64,000 nt of DNA from Rhodosorus marinus (taxonomy: Eukaryota > Rhodophyta > Stylonematophyceae > Stylonematales > Stylonemataceae). Location of the stretch: contig JAMWBK010000009.1 in NCBI GenBank assembly GCA_029953675.1, positions 1,612,001-1,676,000 of the forward strand, read 5' to 3'. A model generated the notes under the pieces. That model was not told the origin of the DNA and made no database searches. It saw nothing but the letters and a program-made list of their open reading frames with translations. Shown here one piece after another: positions 23,412-35,800 of the stretch. Made by a program: the position numbers and the translations under genes. The first letter of the stretch is position 1, and every line of letters begins with the position of its first letter.

Positions 23412-24653
23412 TTGCTTGGCGGTTGTATCGCAGGGCAGGATCTTGATGACACGGGAGACGTTGTTCACCCTGGGAAAGGTGTCAACAATAACACTGAAAC
23501 CCTGCTAGGACCGGCCTCAGCGGACACTGGGGTTACGTTAGTCTGGGGTAGTAGTAGAGGGCTTGACAAACGGCAGGAGCCTGCTGTCAGACCTATTGGC
23601 GTTCCTGAGGTCCTACGAAAGCTAGCGACACAGTGGGTACTAGGTCACCTGACCACACGACTTCGGGAGCTCCTCGTCCCCCTGCAACTAGGCCTTGCCG
23701 TCAGTGGAGGTTGCGAACGGTCCCTGCACGCAATACAGGCCCATCTCTACTGTGAACCACAATCGGCAGTTCTACGACTCGACCTGGCGAATGCGTTCAA
23801 CCGAATTGATCGGCGTATTGCAAAACAACTAGTCGACCGCCATTACCCAGAGCTGGCAGCCATCTACCGCCTGGGATATGGAAGCAACTGCGAGGACTCA
23901 CCTACGCTCCTAGGCTGCGCCCCAAAGCTACAGACGGCACACTGCACCCAGATCGACTACACCTGCAAGCGCAGACGGGAGTACAACAAGGAGATCCTTT
24001 GGGACCTGCCTTACACGCCCTCACTGGCGCCTTTTCTCGAAGCAATGCGGCAGAAACACCCTGAGCTGACTACTGTCGCCATCCATGACGATATCACGCT
24101 CGTGGGCCCCCTGGAGTCAATGAAAGCTGCCCTACTGTGTAGTCAAAATGCCCTCCCTACCATTGGGGCGGAACTACAACCTCAAAAGTGCACCCTATTC
24201 GGCTACCACATAGCATCACCTCGACTGGTTAGCAGATACATGCCGGACCTCAATGTTTCTCGCGAAGGAGTAACCAGACACTCCATTCCCATTGGGACGA
24301 GAAAATATGTGGAAGAAGCTTTGAGAACACTACAAAACAAGCATGAAACACCGGGCAAAGAGATTGCCCATCTGCCTCCTGAAGAGCTCAACACACAACT
24401 GGCGCTGTTCCGATACTGCTCGGAAACGAGACTTGACTACACCCTAAGGACAGTGGCTTACCACTACGGCAGAAGTTTAGCACGTGAAGCGGACTACAAC
24501 ACACGACTACAGTTGGAAAGGCTACTAGGCTGTCTACAAACAGCCCATGCGGACGACCCTGACGGAACGCACCCGGCTTGGAAGCAGGTAGCACTCCCCT
24601 GCCGATGGGGGGGACTGGGATTCTGCACTAGGAGTCCCGCTCCCAAATCCTAG
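23412..24653 (+). pseudogene. Reverse transcriptase domain of the retroelement
   Basis: RT motifs seen: VRPIGVPEVLRKLATQWV, LQLGLAVSGGCERSLHAI (motif region before A), VLRLDLANAFNRIDRR (motif A Asp) and AIHDDITLVGP (motif C with the DD pair, IHDD in place of the usual YADD/YLDD). Motif B, QQGDPLGPAL, is not in this frame: it is encoded at 23984-24013 in another frame, and the original frame resumes at LAPFLEAMRQ. Two compensating indels thus scramble the centre of the domain. A thumb-like region follows and the frame closes at TAG 24651-24653. The opening codon of the open frame is TTG, so the protein start is unknown. Confidence 0.88.
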
Positions 24654-25614
24654 TGGCAACTACAGCCATTAGGGGGAGACTGAGACCGGAAACCAGCCCC
24701 CGAATAAGGCAGCTCCTCAACCCCACGTACCTGACTGCTGCCCCTCCAGCAAATTCCCCCCCTGACCAGTCTGCGGTGAAGCAAGGTTCCTTACAGCAGA
24801 CCCTCTCAAGAGAGGCACACCTTACTGCTTTCACCCGACTGGTCACGGATCCCTTACTCGACCCGGAACATCGTGCCCGAATCCGTTCCGTTGCAGGCGT
24901 CTGGCTAAGAGATTTACCACAATTCGGAGCCCGACTGAGTGGGAGAGGCATGCACCTGAATATCCGACAATTGCTGGGTCTCCCGATTCGGGGACTGCGG
25001 ACGACGGAGAGGTGTACTACGTGTAATAGTACACACCGTACGAACGGTGTACAAAGATTCCATCATTGTCAGACCTCGACTGGGCTCTGGCAACGGCGAC
25101 ATGATCAGCTCTGCACTGAGCTGGCGCGTTGGCTTAACAGATGGCAGTTCAGAGATGTTCAGGAAGAACCTACAGACTACTTCACGAACTCGAATCTACG
25201 ACCTGACTTGGTAGCTATACACCCTCGGACATGGCAACGATTTGCGATCGATGTGACGGTGGTGTCACCCCTACAGGCGAGACACCAACCCAACAGCAAA
25301 GACAACAATGGTTATGCAGCAAAACAGGCGGAGCGTTGGAAACTGCACACTACAAGGAGGCGATGGTGACAGAGCATCCAGATGACAAACTGATTCCGAT
25401 TGCGATAGAAACCTTCGGCCGAACGGGGCAGATGACCCAAGACTTTCTCCGAGAGGGCTGTGGGCACATGCTAACTAAGCAGTACGAGTTGAGCAACGTG
25501 CGGGCTCAACTAAACAGAACACTTTGGGCAGGGAACGCAGAGCTCGCGTTAGGGGCTTTGCGCGTGGATCAGTCGGACCAGCCACTGATCCCTTATTTTT
25601 CTTTTTTATCGTAG
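24653..25614 (+). pseudogene. Zinc-finger and restriction-like endonuclease part of the retroelement
   Basis: Continues the RT protein in a shifted frame. A CxxC...H...C cluster (CTTCNSTHRTNGVQRFHHC, about 25013-25070) precedes RPDLVAIHP...FAIDVTVVSP (about 25198-25270), the PD-(D/E)XK nuclease core of RLE-type elements. A one-base shift near 25345 ends this frame at 25369. The remainder (HYKEAMVTEHPDDKLIPIA, IETFGRTGQMTQDFLREG) continues in the next frame to TAG at 25612-25614. The enzyme would nick target DNA to prime reverse transcription; here it is broken. Confidence 0.82.
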
Positions 25615-25619
25615 CTAGA

Positions 25620-25637
25620 GACCCCGGGAGACGGGGT
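25620..25637 (+). other. Hairpin just after the retroelement ORF
   Basis: The sequence ACCCCG-GGAGA-CGGGGT, six nucleotides after the stop, forms a perfect 6-bp stem with a 5-nt loop. It may be a 3' UTR recognition structure for the element's RT. Inference only. Confidence 0.55.
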
Positions 25638-25685
25638 TAAACACACACATTTTCCCTAGATCTTGATAGAATTAGTGTTGCCCTG

Positions 25686-25787
25686 CACTAGGCATTTGCC
25701 GAGTAAAGTTTACAGCTACGTTAGTCTCGGGTTACGTTAGTCTGGGGTTAGGCAGCTGCCCAGTAAAGCTTACGGTTACGTTAGTCT
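25686..25787 (+). repeat. Diverged ~59-bp tandem repeat at the retroelement 3' end
   Basis: TAGGCATTTGCCGAGTAAAG ... CTACGTTAGTCT (25689-25727) is repeated as TAGGCAGCTGCCCAGTAAAG ... TTACGTTAGTCT (25749-25787), with a further TTACGTTAGTCT at 25732-25743. The core GGTTACGTTAGTCTGGGGTA also occurs at 23531-23550 inside the RT reading frame. Confidence 0.85.
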
Positions 25788-26825
25788 AGACTTTTGAACA
25801 GCCAACTTCAGATTGGTCGGACAGACCTGCCTATGGAGTGAGTTAAATTATCAAGTCCTTAACATTCGACCATCTGCAGTGAGCTTTTCTTTCACATACA
25901 AGCTAAGAACGATTTTTTCTTTTGAGTTAATTAGCTACCACCGCCACTTTCGAGTCCATTCTTCATTTCCCAATCCCAACTGGACTCAACGGCCTCCGCC
26001 GGAATTTGATCAGATCCAACTCCACAGGCGCAACTCAAATGTCATATGACCAATTTGCTTTGATCCTTTTTTGGGGGGGGGAAAACCGAAATCACGTTCA
26101 ATAAATACAATCTAAATGATATCAACCCGCGGACTAAATAAAAGCCATTGGCCAATTAAATTCCAGTTACCTGATCGGGAGTCGGTTTTGACCAATCATC
26201 GTATAAACAAATCGTGCTCCTCAACAACGATTCGATAAGCATAGCCGTGCAAATATTTTTGATATTCAAATATGATCGCCCCCTGAGATATTATTCGTCT
26301 TCTCTTTCAACTTGTAGCTCAGGGGATGAAAACACATAAAAAACAACCTACGGTTATTATTATTTCCACAAAAGCATCAACTTCGATGAACTCACTAAAA
26401 CAATCCACCCCTTTACTAACCTCAACGTCAGAACATTAAAAAACACTTAAATCTACGACGGATATTTTCCTTCAAAATTATTTAGTCTTTTCTTAAAAAA
26501 GCGATAAAATCGATTAGCGAATCAACGAATGGAAAAATCCACGAAACCGGTGGCGGACGGTAACTTTAATATTGTCATTAAATAATCCGCAAATCCTTGT
26601 TAGTCCCTGTTAGATTACTTCCGAAACAAGGGTTTTTCGTAGACCGCCTTGAGTACCACACTCAAATTTGGTTATTTTAAGATCGATTTTGTGCGTATTT
26701 TCGGCGGGTTATATTAGGCAATAGAGGGTTTTAGGGTTTTTAGGGTTTTTGTTTTTGTTTAAGTGTTTTTTGTTTTTTTTGGGTGGAGGAAGAAAAAGAC
26801 TGAAGTCCGAAAGTTTGGTGAGAGA

Positions 26826-26853
26826 CTCTGTGTGCGGGACCCCGCACAGAGAG
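26826..26853. repeat. Inverted repeat (13-bp arms, 2-nt loop)
   Basis: CTCTGTGTGCGGG-AC-CCCGCACAGAGAG: the arms pair over about 12 of 13 positions. It borders the GA microsatellite, about 400 bp upstream of the dehydrogenase start. Confidence 0.8.
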
Positions 26854-26878
26854 AGAGAAAAGACACACACAGAGAGAC

Positions 26879-26914
<36 letters not shown>
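26849..26914. repeat. (GA)n microsatellite
   Basis: A purine-only run dominated by GA dinucleotides with interspersed ACAC and AGAC units; the cleanest stretch is about 26887-26913. Confidence 0.9.
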
Positions 26915-26917
<3 letters not shown>

Positions 26918-27250
26918 TTGTTGAGTAAGGTTTTTGTGCACAGGAAGAGAGAACTAGTTTTTTGGATTGTTGGAATGGATGAGAATGGATATTAGAGAGG
27001 AGAGGGTTGGGATTGGAGTGTAAAGGAGTTGGGGAGGGTGAGGAAGGAGTTTGTTTTTGTTTTTTTTTTGTGGTGGGGGGTGGGTTGGGGTGGGAGGGGG
27101 GGGGGGGCGGCGGGGAAGGTGATGAGAAGGAATTTTTATATCGCAGGGTGGTGATCTGTTTTACGTAATTTTTTTTGTTTGACTGCTTGGTTTTGTTTTT
27201 TTTTTGGAGGTAGGGGTAGGGGTGGGGTGGTTTTGATTTGTTTGGTTTTC

Positions 27251-29672
27251 ATGGTTGAGTTTGGGTTTGTGGTTGGGGCGGAGGTGGTTCGTGGGTCGTT
27301 GACTCGAGAGAAGACCGTGTCGACCCGTGGGAGGTCTGTGACGTCGGTTCGTTCGAGATCGACTGTTGTTTGTACGGCGCTTCAACCGCCGTCGGTTCAG
27401 AAAGTGGGTTCGGATAAAGACGTCGAGAAGATGAGCGTTCTTCTGCCTGAGAAGCTTTCTGCGGAGGGTATTGCGATCCTTCAGGAGGAGTATGATGTGA
27501 GCATCAAATACGATCTCACGCCGGAAGAGCTCCTCGAGCAGATCCCAATGTATGAAGGCCTTATCGTTCGCTCGGGTACCAAGGTTTGTTTCTGCCCCGC
27601 ACCCAAGCTTGTTGTTTACTTACTCACCACGAATGGATCTCAGGGCGCGGCGACTCATATCGATCGTATCCACAACTCTCACCTCGCCGACTTTTCAACT
27701 TCCTCTCTCAAAGGTTACCCGTGAAGTTATTGAAGCTGGAAAACGACTGAAGGTTATCGGTCGCGCTGGCGTTGGTGTGGATAATATTGACCTCAACGCC
27801 GCTACCGAGCGTGGTGTTCTCGTTGTCAATGCTCCTACAGGTACGTACATTCCTCCCCGTCTTCGCACCCACCGTCCAATCCACACCTTTGGACTCCATC
27901 TGGACTGCAACGGAACGGAGACACTTTCGCTCCCTTTGGATGTGGACCTTAGACTGAACCGATCGGCGATTTCTCTGCGTTGCACGAATAGGAAACTGTG
28001 TTGCAGCAGCCGAGCATGCGATCGCTCTGCTTTGTGGAGTTTCAAGACTGCTATCTTCCGCAGATTCCACGTTGAAGAATGGAGGATGGGACAGGAGCAA
28101 GTTTGTGGGTGTTAGCTTGGTAGGAAAGACCATCGCTGTTGTTGGTTTGGGTCGAATCGGTCGCGAGGTTACCAAGCGTTGCCAGGCAAGTCATGGAGGC
28201 ATTGCCACCAGGTGCTCAACAAACTCAGATAATCGCGGTCCATCTGAAGGTTAGTTTTCGGGTTTTGTAGGGCCTTGGCATGAACGTGATTGCACACGAC
28301 CCGTTCACCTCGCAGGAAGCAGCGACGTCTCTGGGTGTTCGCCTGGTCTCCCTCGAAGCAGCTGCGGCTGAGGCGGATTTCCTGACACTCCACCTTCCGC
28401 TCACGGACGGAACACGTGACATGATCGATTCCAAGATTCTGTCGATGATGAAGCCCACAATGAACATTATCAATGCAGCTCGCGGCGGAGTCATCAACGA
28501 GGACGCTCTGTTGGAGGTATGAAAATCCGAATTTTTTTTGTTTGTCGAGTCCAGCGCGCTGATGAGAGCTGTTGTGCCCAATTTTGAAAAAAAAGGCCCT
28601 CGAATCTGGAAAAATCATGGGAGCTGGGCTTGACTGTTTCCTTGTTGAGCCTCCAAACAAGGACCCAGAGTCGGTCTCGTACAAACTTTCGACTCATCCC
28701 AGGGTTTTGGCAACCCCGCATCTCGGCGCTTCCACCAGAGAAGCACAGGAGGATGTCGCGATCGAAATCGCGACCAACGTGAAGAATGCCTTGTCTGGAG
28801 ATCTGGTGCCTACGATGGTACGTTAGGATAGCTCCAAAGGACGGAAATCGGTGTTGTGTGGCTCTTTCAGTTTGTCTTAGGTTGCTTCTCTGTCAATTTG
28901 CTGCTACTAGGTCAATGCTCCCTCAATTCACAAGGAGCAGCTGACGAAGCTCCTTCCGTTCGCATTGCTTGCTGAACGCCTGGGGCGACTGGCGATGGGT
29001 ATTGCAGGCCCCGCAGCCGCTGGGGAGGTGGTCATCAACTACAATTTCCAAAAGCCTGTCGATACTAGGCTTCTGAGGGCTGGGTTGATCAAGGGTATCA
29101 TGCAGCCAGCATTGGACATGCAAATAAGTATTGTGAATGCCGACGGGGTGGCCAGGAAGCAAGGCCTCAAGGTTACAGAAGTAACCAACCTTCAGAGTAA
29201 GGAGGACAACTCCATTTCGGTCGAATTCAAGGGCGCTCCGATCGTCGAGGGAAGAGTCATCAGTGAGAAGCCAACGGTAACTAGAATTGGTCAATTCCTT
29301 CCGGATTTGCGCCTTGATGGATACCTTCTGCTATACGTTCACGATGACAAGCCGGGACAGATGGGAAAGGTAAGCGGGTCCTCTTCAAGGGTGTTCACGT
29401 CATAGAGGCAATCGCACGCGAAGACCTGCAAACTGAAGGCTAGAGGGTTGGGAAACTGATTGCCTTGAGTGTGATTCGTTTAGGCTGGTGTATACCTGGG
29501 TGACCGTGGCTTCAATATTTCGTACATGACCATTGCCCGAGGGGAAGTTCCTGGAGGAAGGTCCCTCGTTTTGACTGGACTGGATAACAAGCCCGACAAG
29601 GAAGTGCTGGATGGAATCTTTTCGCTGGTGGGGCACCCTGAGCTCGCTCCAGTGCTTGTTGAATTCAACTAG
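27251..29672 (+). CDS. serA: D-3-phosphoglycerate dehydrogenase, plastid-targeted, ACT type
   Basis: First step of the phosphorylated serine pathway (3-phosphoglycerate to 3-phosphohydroxypyruvate, NAD+). The first in-frame ATG is 27251. The first 50 or so residues are Ser/Thr/Arg/Val-rich and end near STVVCTA, a plausible plastid transit peptide. The catalytic region has [20 protein letters not shown], the NAD-binding [29 protein letters not shown] (catalytic Arg) and [13 protein letters not shown] (catalytic His). An intervening ASB domain ([15 protein letters not shown]) is followed by a C-terminal ACT domain ([34 protein letters not shown]), so serine feedback is possible. About seven exons; introns 75-150 nt. 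Stop TAG 29670-29672. Convergent with the giant gene, 146 bp apart. Confidence 0.97.
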
Positions 29673-29818
29673 ACCAGAATCAAGCAGTAACTGCGTTTTC
29701 AACGTTGATGTGCTTGCGTTCATGAAAAAAAGATTACAATAGTTCAACGACGACAGTGGCAAATTAGCAAAACAGGTCAAGCAAGTAAGCGCGTTCACGT
29801 TTAAAATGCGATCGAGGG

Positions 29819-32800
29819 TCACTGCGCGGGGGGGCTTGGTGTAGGGTACTGGGGCGGCAATTCGCTCCCAAAAGTTAGTCGCCCGCTGGTCCCTTCGCTT
29901 CCAATCCGCTGGGAGACCCGCTTGTCCAACGCCAACAAGTCCTTGAAATCACCGGCCTTGTCCGGGAAGTAGCTCAGAAAATAACGCAGCTGGCCGGCCC
30001 AAGGCGCTATGAGACGCCTGGCAATAGCGGAGACGTGGTCTGCCTGCAGCGATGTGGAGAAAACGCTCTGCTTGAAAATGAACGAAAAGAGCATTGTTGC
30101 AATCCTTAGAGCAGTGCTCGGTCCATGCCGAAGGGCGAAGTAGACCAGTTCATCCGTGACATAGTGCATCTCGAAAAGCAGGTCCATGTAGTCCGGATTC
30201 CTCATAGTCTCGTCAAGCTGCTGGAACCAATCATCCAGTGATGGCAGCCCTGCAGCGGCCGATGCGTTTCTTTGCTTCTCTCTTATCTGTGCCAGCATGT
30301 TTTGAACGGAGTCACTATCACCGCTTTCCGATGCTACAGCCATGGCAACTGAATCAACTCCAGCACCAGCAACTCTTGGTCGTCGGATGTTCACCCAGAA
30401 GGCGGACGACTTCTGCAGGAAGAGTGCAACCTAAATGATTTGAGACGAAGCGAACGGGTGAGGCTCCTGACTTCCCAGGGCGGGGTCAATCATGGTTGTG
30501 CTGTCGGTTGGTTGAAACCTACCAGCTCCTCCAGAACGGAAAATGTGTATGCCCGGGAGTTCATAACCGCAGAAAACTCACTAGCTCCTCCAAAAGAAAT
30601 GCGGAGTCGCACCCAATAGTACTCCTCGGGCAGCCTTTTGTTGTAAACGGCAATGTGCTCCTCCACGTACTTCTCCTTTACCAGGAAAGCCAGCCTCTCA
30701 AGGAGCCGAGAGACGCGCAACTTGAGCGTCAACTTGGCGAAACGGTTTTGGTCTACCAAGCTCCCAACCAGCTGTCCGTCTGAGGAGAAGAACAAGGAAT
30801 CGTTTCTAACCGCGTAATGCAGTTCATCATCAAACAGGTTGTGCACCTCGAGGACCTTCTCAAGATGGCTACCCTCCTCAATCAGAGCCTTATATATTGC
30901 CTGTTCAGAATCTCGATTGTGCACCGCAGGCGACATCAGAGAGCTCTTCACGGGAGTCTTCCTCGCTTGCGACTTGGTCATATTGAGCATGTTCAAATTC
31001 AAGTCAAACAAGAAGTCCGTCTGATTCAGCTTCAGCTGCGGAGGCCGGCAAGTTGCGGTTATTTCGATAGTCTCCTGGAAATCCTTGACAAGCCGGCAGT
31101 TAATAGAAACATTGAACTTGCGAACAATGGTCGTTGCTACCAAATCGCCCTGCAAGTGCTGCAGATCCTCTTCCTCCAATCTTGGCCGAAAGTACAGGAA
31201 GATTCGACGTTTCTGCCGAGGATTTATCCACAGCGAATTGACTTTGCGAAGAGTCGCATTGGTGGACGAGAAATTGACCTGCAAGTTCGCCATTAGTTGT
31301 TCAGCACCTAGTGTGAACCCGAAAGATCACGTATTGCGGCGGGTGTTACCTCAGTTCGCCACCAGGACGGAACGTCATGACTCAGCAAGAATTCCAATTC
31401 ATAATTTGAGTCATTGCAGATAAAAAAGGATCTATGTCTATACACGTGATCGAACGTGGCCATGGAATACTCAAGACTTTGTTGACCACCATCGCATAGA
31501 ACAGAGAAGTACTCTCTGCTTATCCTGGAAACGCTGCCGTCTGCGACCACCTGATGGAGTTTGATAGCTTTTCGATTAGAATTCTCTTAAAAACGGATGG
31601 GGTAATACCTACTTCCTACTTTCCAAGGATCAATGCGGGAGTCCTCGATGCTGGCATCTCTCCCTACCTCGATTGATACCCGTATGGTCTTGAGATCCAA
31701 AGAGTTCTCTCGGTTTTCAATCAATAAATAGGTTGAATGGACTCCAATTCTCTCCTGATCATCGCCGAAACATGAGGCAGACCAGGCGAAATTAGGTGGA
31801 ACCTTCAAGCCGGCAAGACGATGAACTCAGTCGCTACAAGTTTTGCACCTACCGAAGAGAATGCGATCTCGAGGTTCTGAACCTTCCCCTTCTCAAGAAT
31901 TCCACCATTTCTGCTGAGAGAAAACCAACGCTCGTCCGCCTCATACCCATGCATTTGGTGGACCTTGTACTCCACTGGCTCATCCTCAGCGGATTCCAGG
32001 GTCAATTTCCATGGGGAAACGGGTTTCCCCACGGTCACCTAAAGAGGGAACGCCCTTAGAACCAGGAAAAAGTATTGGACTTCAAACGCAAGCGTGTTGT
32101 TCGGAACAAACCTGTCCGACGTCTGTCTCATATCGGAGTCCACTGCCCGGGAGGGCAGAGCAGCCCTTCACAATTATCACATTGTCTAGGGTACCCAAGT
32201 GTGACAAATCCTCGGTTGAAGTCATTTCCTTCTGGACGGACTTCGGCTTCCTCGTGACGGAGACGGGCAGTTCGAAGACCGCAGCATGCTCCTCTAACAC
32301 GCCGTCACTATCGATTCCCTTAGGAGCACGCCCCATCCCTGCGCCTCCGCTCTCCCCTTCCTGACTTCTAGCTCGGAAAAGAGCTTGCAGAATGGGAGCC
32401 TTGGGGGTCTGGAGATCCATATCGCCGAGCTGGTTCAGACCACATGGATAGTTAACGGACAAAGTAGAAAGCTGCACATCAGTTTTGCGCCTGCGGTTCA
32501 CTGTTCAGCGGGCTGACTGGAAAGGGCTACACGATGCTTCTTCAAATTCCCCACGAAAGGCAATGGCCTCCCAGATGGCTAAGAGCCGATCAGAGTGCTC
32601 GCTGATCGAGTGGCCTACCTCTTTGTTCGAACCGCTGTGTTCGCCTGATATCGGTTCGTTCCTGGACATACTCTTGCTGAACGACACTGCGAGTGAGACT
32701 GTGACAGGTGGGGCACTTCCGCGGCTCTTATCCCTCAACATAATCGTGGCGTGACGAGGTGACCCTTCCTTAACCAGAAAATCGTCCTGAGCTCTTTTCG

Positions 32801-35800
32801 CGTAAACCTGCGATTGAAGTTTGCCAGCGTTGAGATTCATTGCTGCGCCGGCTCCATAGCTAACTATCAACGGGGTCATACGTTCGGGCGCGGAGACAAA
32901 AACCACCGTTTTGAGAGCCCTGCAGATTGCGGTGGACCGAGCTCACCTGTAGTTCCAACCTACCACCAGCAGGCACTGTTCCCTCCGTAGGCTTGAGAAC
33001 AACGCTCAAGCTACCGGGCAGTCCAAAGACCACGGCTTCAAAGTGTACGTCGGCGTCTGCCCAGAGGTTCTGCAGCAATACACGCTCATGAATGTTCCTC
33101 ATTTCGGAGTCGCTCTCTGTGCCGGTGTCTTGATGATCCGGGGAACGCCCAACAAAGAGGGTCAACATTGAAGGGGACACGGAGATAGAAGGTCCCGCGC
33201 TCAACTGCCCTACAACGTTTACTACCTCCCCAGGCTGACGTAAATCCCCTACGATGCAACCAACTTCGAGAGATCCGTAGAGGGCGTTAACTTCCTCGAC
33301 CTACTCGAAAAGGCATAGAGTTTCAGAGGCTAGGCGAGGGCATGAAATCACAAACGAAAGACGGGGCCCAAGCGAATTCTTCGGCGACTGTACCTGATCA
33401 TCGAAGTCTTCACCGGTAGGCACAGATTTTTCCGACTCAAACTCCTGAAGGAGCGTGGGGGAGGACTGAGCGAATCGATTCAATCCTAATCCACTCGAGG
33501 ACGATTGGTCCATATCGAATGACTCAGAGGTCGGCGATCCGTCAAACGTTTGAGTTCTCGGAAAGCAGCTGAGGATTTCCTCAAGACTGTCCGGTCTTGA
33601 AACTCTTGTGTTGGGTTCAAGCATCACTCTGATCTGTAAGCCGAGCAACCAAGCATTACGTATTCGAAGTGAGAAAATGCTATCAAGGACCGCTTGTTAG
33701 GTTTAGCAAACACACGCACCGCAATAGACTCTCCGCTGCTCAGCGTGGTAGTCTTCAAGGGTGACCCCGAGGACAGCTCCGAAACGGTAATGGTAAAGAG
33801 GTTGGAGAGCTTGGCTTGCCCTTCGCGCAGCGAAAAGTCCAGAACGCTAAGCTCCTCGCCAACATTGGTTACTCTGAACCATCCTTCACAAGTACCAAGG
33901 CTCGGGACAGTCACAGGAGGTAAAACAAGCTCCCATGGCTCGCCGCTGCCCAGCTTGTCAAAAGCAAGGCAGGGCGTGGTAACGGTGGCAGACAGCATCA
34001 ACGCCTCCGAGTTCTCCTTATTTCTAAGGTTCCTCACTGTTGCCATGAGTGCTACTTCGCCCATTGCGTGATCCCTGAGTCGCTCAGCCACTAGTTTCAA
34101 TCGAATGGTCGCAGTTCCCCCGCCCGGAATCTCTCCAGAGCCAGTATCATCCAGTATCTCAATTTCTGCCGGTTGCTTGGAAACCTCATAGCTAGTTGGG
34201 ATTCGAGTCATATTCTCCAGCTCGGCTTCGGCGACCATGCTAGTCCATCCATTGCTATGGCCGATGTTGCCAAATTCAATCGGCTGTGTGTCCTTAACAC
34301 GAATCTAATCACAACATATACATTTCCATGTAAGCAGAGAAGGTTAACCAAGCGAGTCTGCCGGGGGGTGCCATTTACCTTCGAATAGCACATTAAGCCG
34401 CTAATCTTAAGCGCCTTGATGACCCAGTTATTCGTGCCCCACATGATTCCGTCCTGGCCTCTAGATGTAGAACAAAGCAGTACGTACGTGTAAAATTCCG
34501 TACTTCTGTGGTCTCGCAATTCTTGCGCTTGTTTCAGAGTCAGAGTTTCCTGCTTAGCATGAGACTTTCTGGTCAGGTCAAAAGCTGATAAGCATTGCAG
34601 GCCTCCCAGGCTGTCACGAGCTTGCGATGTTTATCCACTTACGACAGATCCTTCCACGAATCTTGCTTCAACTTCCACTGCGTCGCGATTTCCACCCAGC
34701 TCGAAGGGCATTTCACAAGGGGAGAACACTTCGAAGCCGGGCTGTGGTGCTGCTTTGCGCTGCTGAGCTTGCTCCCACGACATAGCTTCCGCAGAAGCAA
34801 ACTCGATTCTCGACCTCGAGGTGAAATAGCAAAACTCGGTTTTCCTCATTTTGCCCTCCATAGTTCGCAACCAAAACTACAATTCAACGCAACGGGAGAG
34901 CCATTCCTTAGACGACGTATTCTTGGCTTTCTCATCTGGCGATCCAATTTCGTCGATACATACCTTCACGGCCTCAGAGAAGGAGATATTCCACTTCCTC
35001 TGGTCCTCCGTTGGACTGACAAATAGGGTTACTCCATCCACATCATCGATTCCAAGGTTGTCTTGCCTAAGCGGAGTTTCAAGTGTATGCAAAACTTGCA
35101 GCTCATGCGGGTCGACAAACGCTCCTATTGGTACAACTTTGGTGACCGCAGGAACATCCAGGTTCCTGACTTTTATCGTCTCAACGCACATTCCCACTGC
35201 GCCTGAAGCAAGAGTCATCCTCAAAACTCGAGACGACTCTGGAGGGAGGGAGACGCGAAGTTCTGACAATCTAACACGATCTGAGCTTGGGATCAGCTCA
35301 AGCTCGGCTGGTATTCCTTTGGAGCGATTAGTAATGGTAAATTGATCCCTCAAGACGGCACGGATGGAGCTCACGGCTCCGAGGTTTAGAACAGCTCGGT
35401 CGACATCAACGAGCATCATTCCAACTAAGGCGGAGAACTTCACAGTTTGCTCAACAAGTACCTGTGTCAGGTTGTCAATGGAAAGCATTCACAATCCTCG
35501 AGGTTAGCGCGGAGGAATTCCGGGGGGAGCTTTCCGGAACATATCTAGGGAACATCTTACTGTGCTATTGCCTTCTTCGTGCTCGGTCAGAACAAAATGG
35601 AGCCCGCCAACAAGAGACTTGCACATGCCGTCCTTGAGCTCCTCTACTTCCAAGTTTGGTGCGACGCGTACTCGAACGGCACGTGCGCCGCGGGGAGCCA
35701 GAGGGAGGGAGTCCCCTGAGCCCTCATCTTCCTCATGAACGAACACCTGGGAAGAAAGGTTTGAGCTGCAGCCGAAACCGCGTTTGTGAGCGTCAAAAGC

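Larger units (their letters stand above)
23400..25800 (+). mobile_element. Decayed non-LTR retroelement with restriction-like endonuclease
   Basis: Reading order: RT domain, zinc-finger-like cysteines, PD-(D/E)XK-type endonuclease, then a short repeated 3' tail. This is the order of RLE-class non-LTR elements (R2/CRE-like). No start ATG fits and the 5' end looks truncated, as is usual after target-primed integration. At least three frame disruptions are visible (around 23980-24020, about 24625 and about 25345), so this copy is dead. It lies about 230 bp after TAF4 on the same strand. I could not identify target-site duplications. Confidence 0.85.
25800..27250. other. AT-rich then G/T-rich intergenic region
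   Basis: No gene supported. 26050-26700 is AT-rich. 26720-26750 contains degenerate TTTAGGG-like units. 26826-26853 is a hairpin followed by a GA microsatellite. 27000-27250 is extremely G/T-rich with homopolymer G runs (about 27100), forming the 5' flank of the phosphoglycerate dehydrogenase gene. Confidence 0.55.

Noticed and set aside
26720-26750. Telomere
   Set aside because: Only a few degenerate TTTAGGG-like units within T/G-rich DNA, internal to the window, with genes on both sides.
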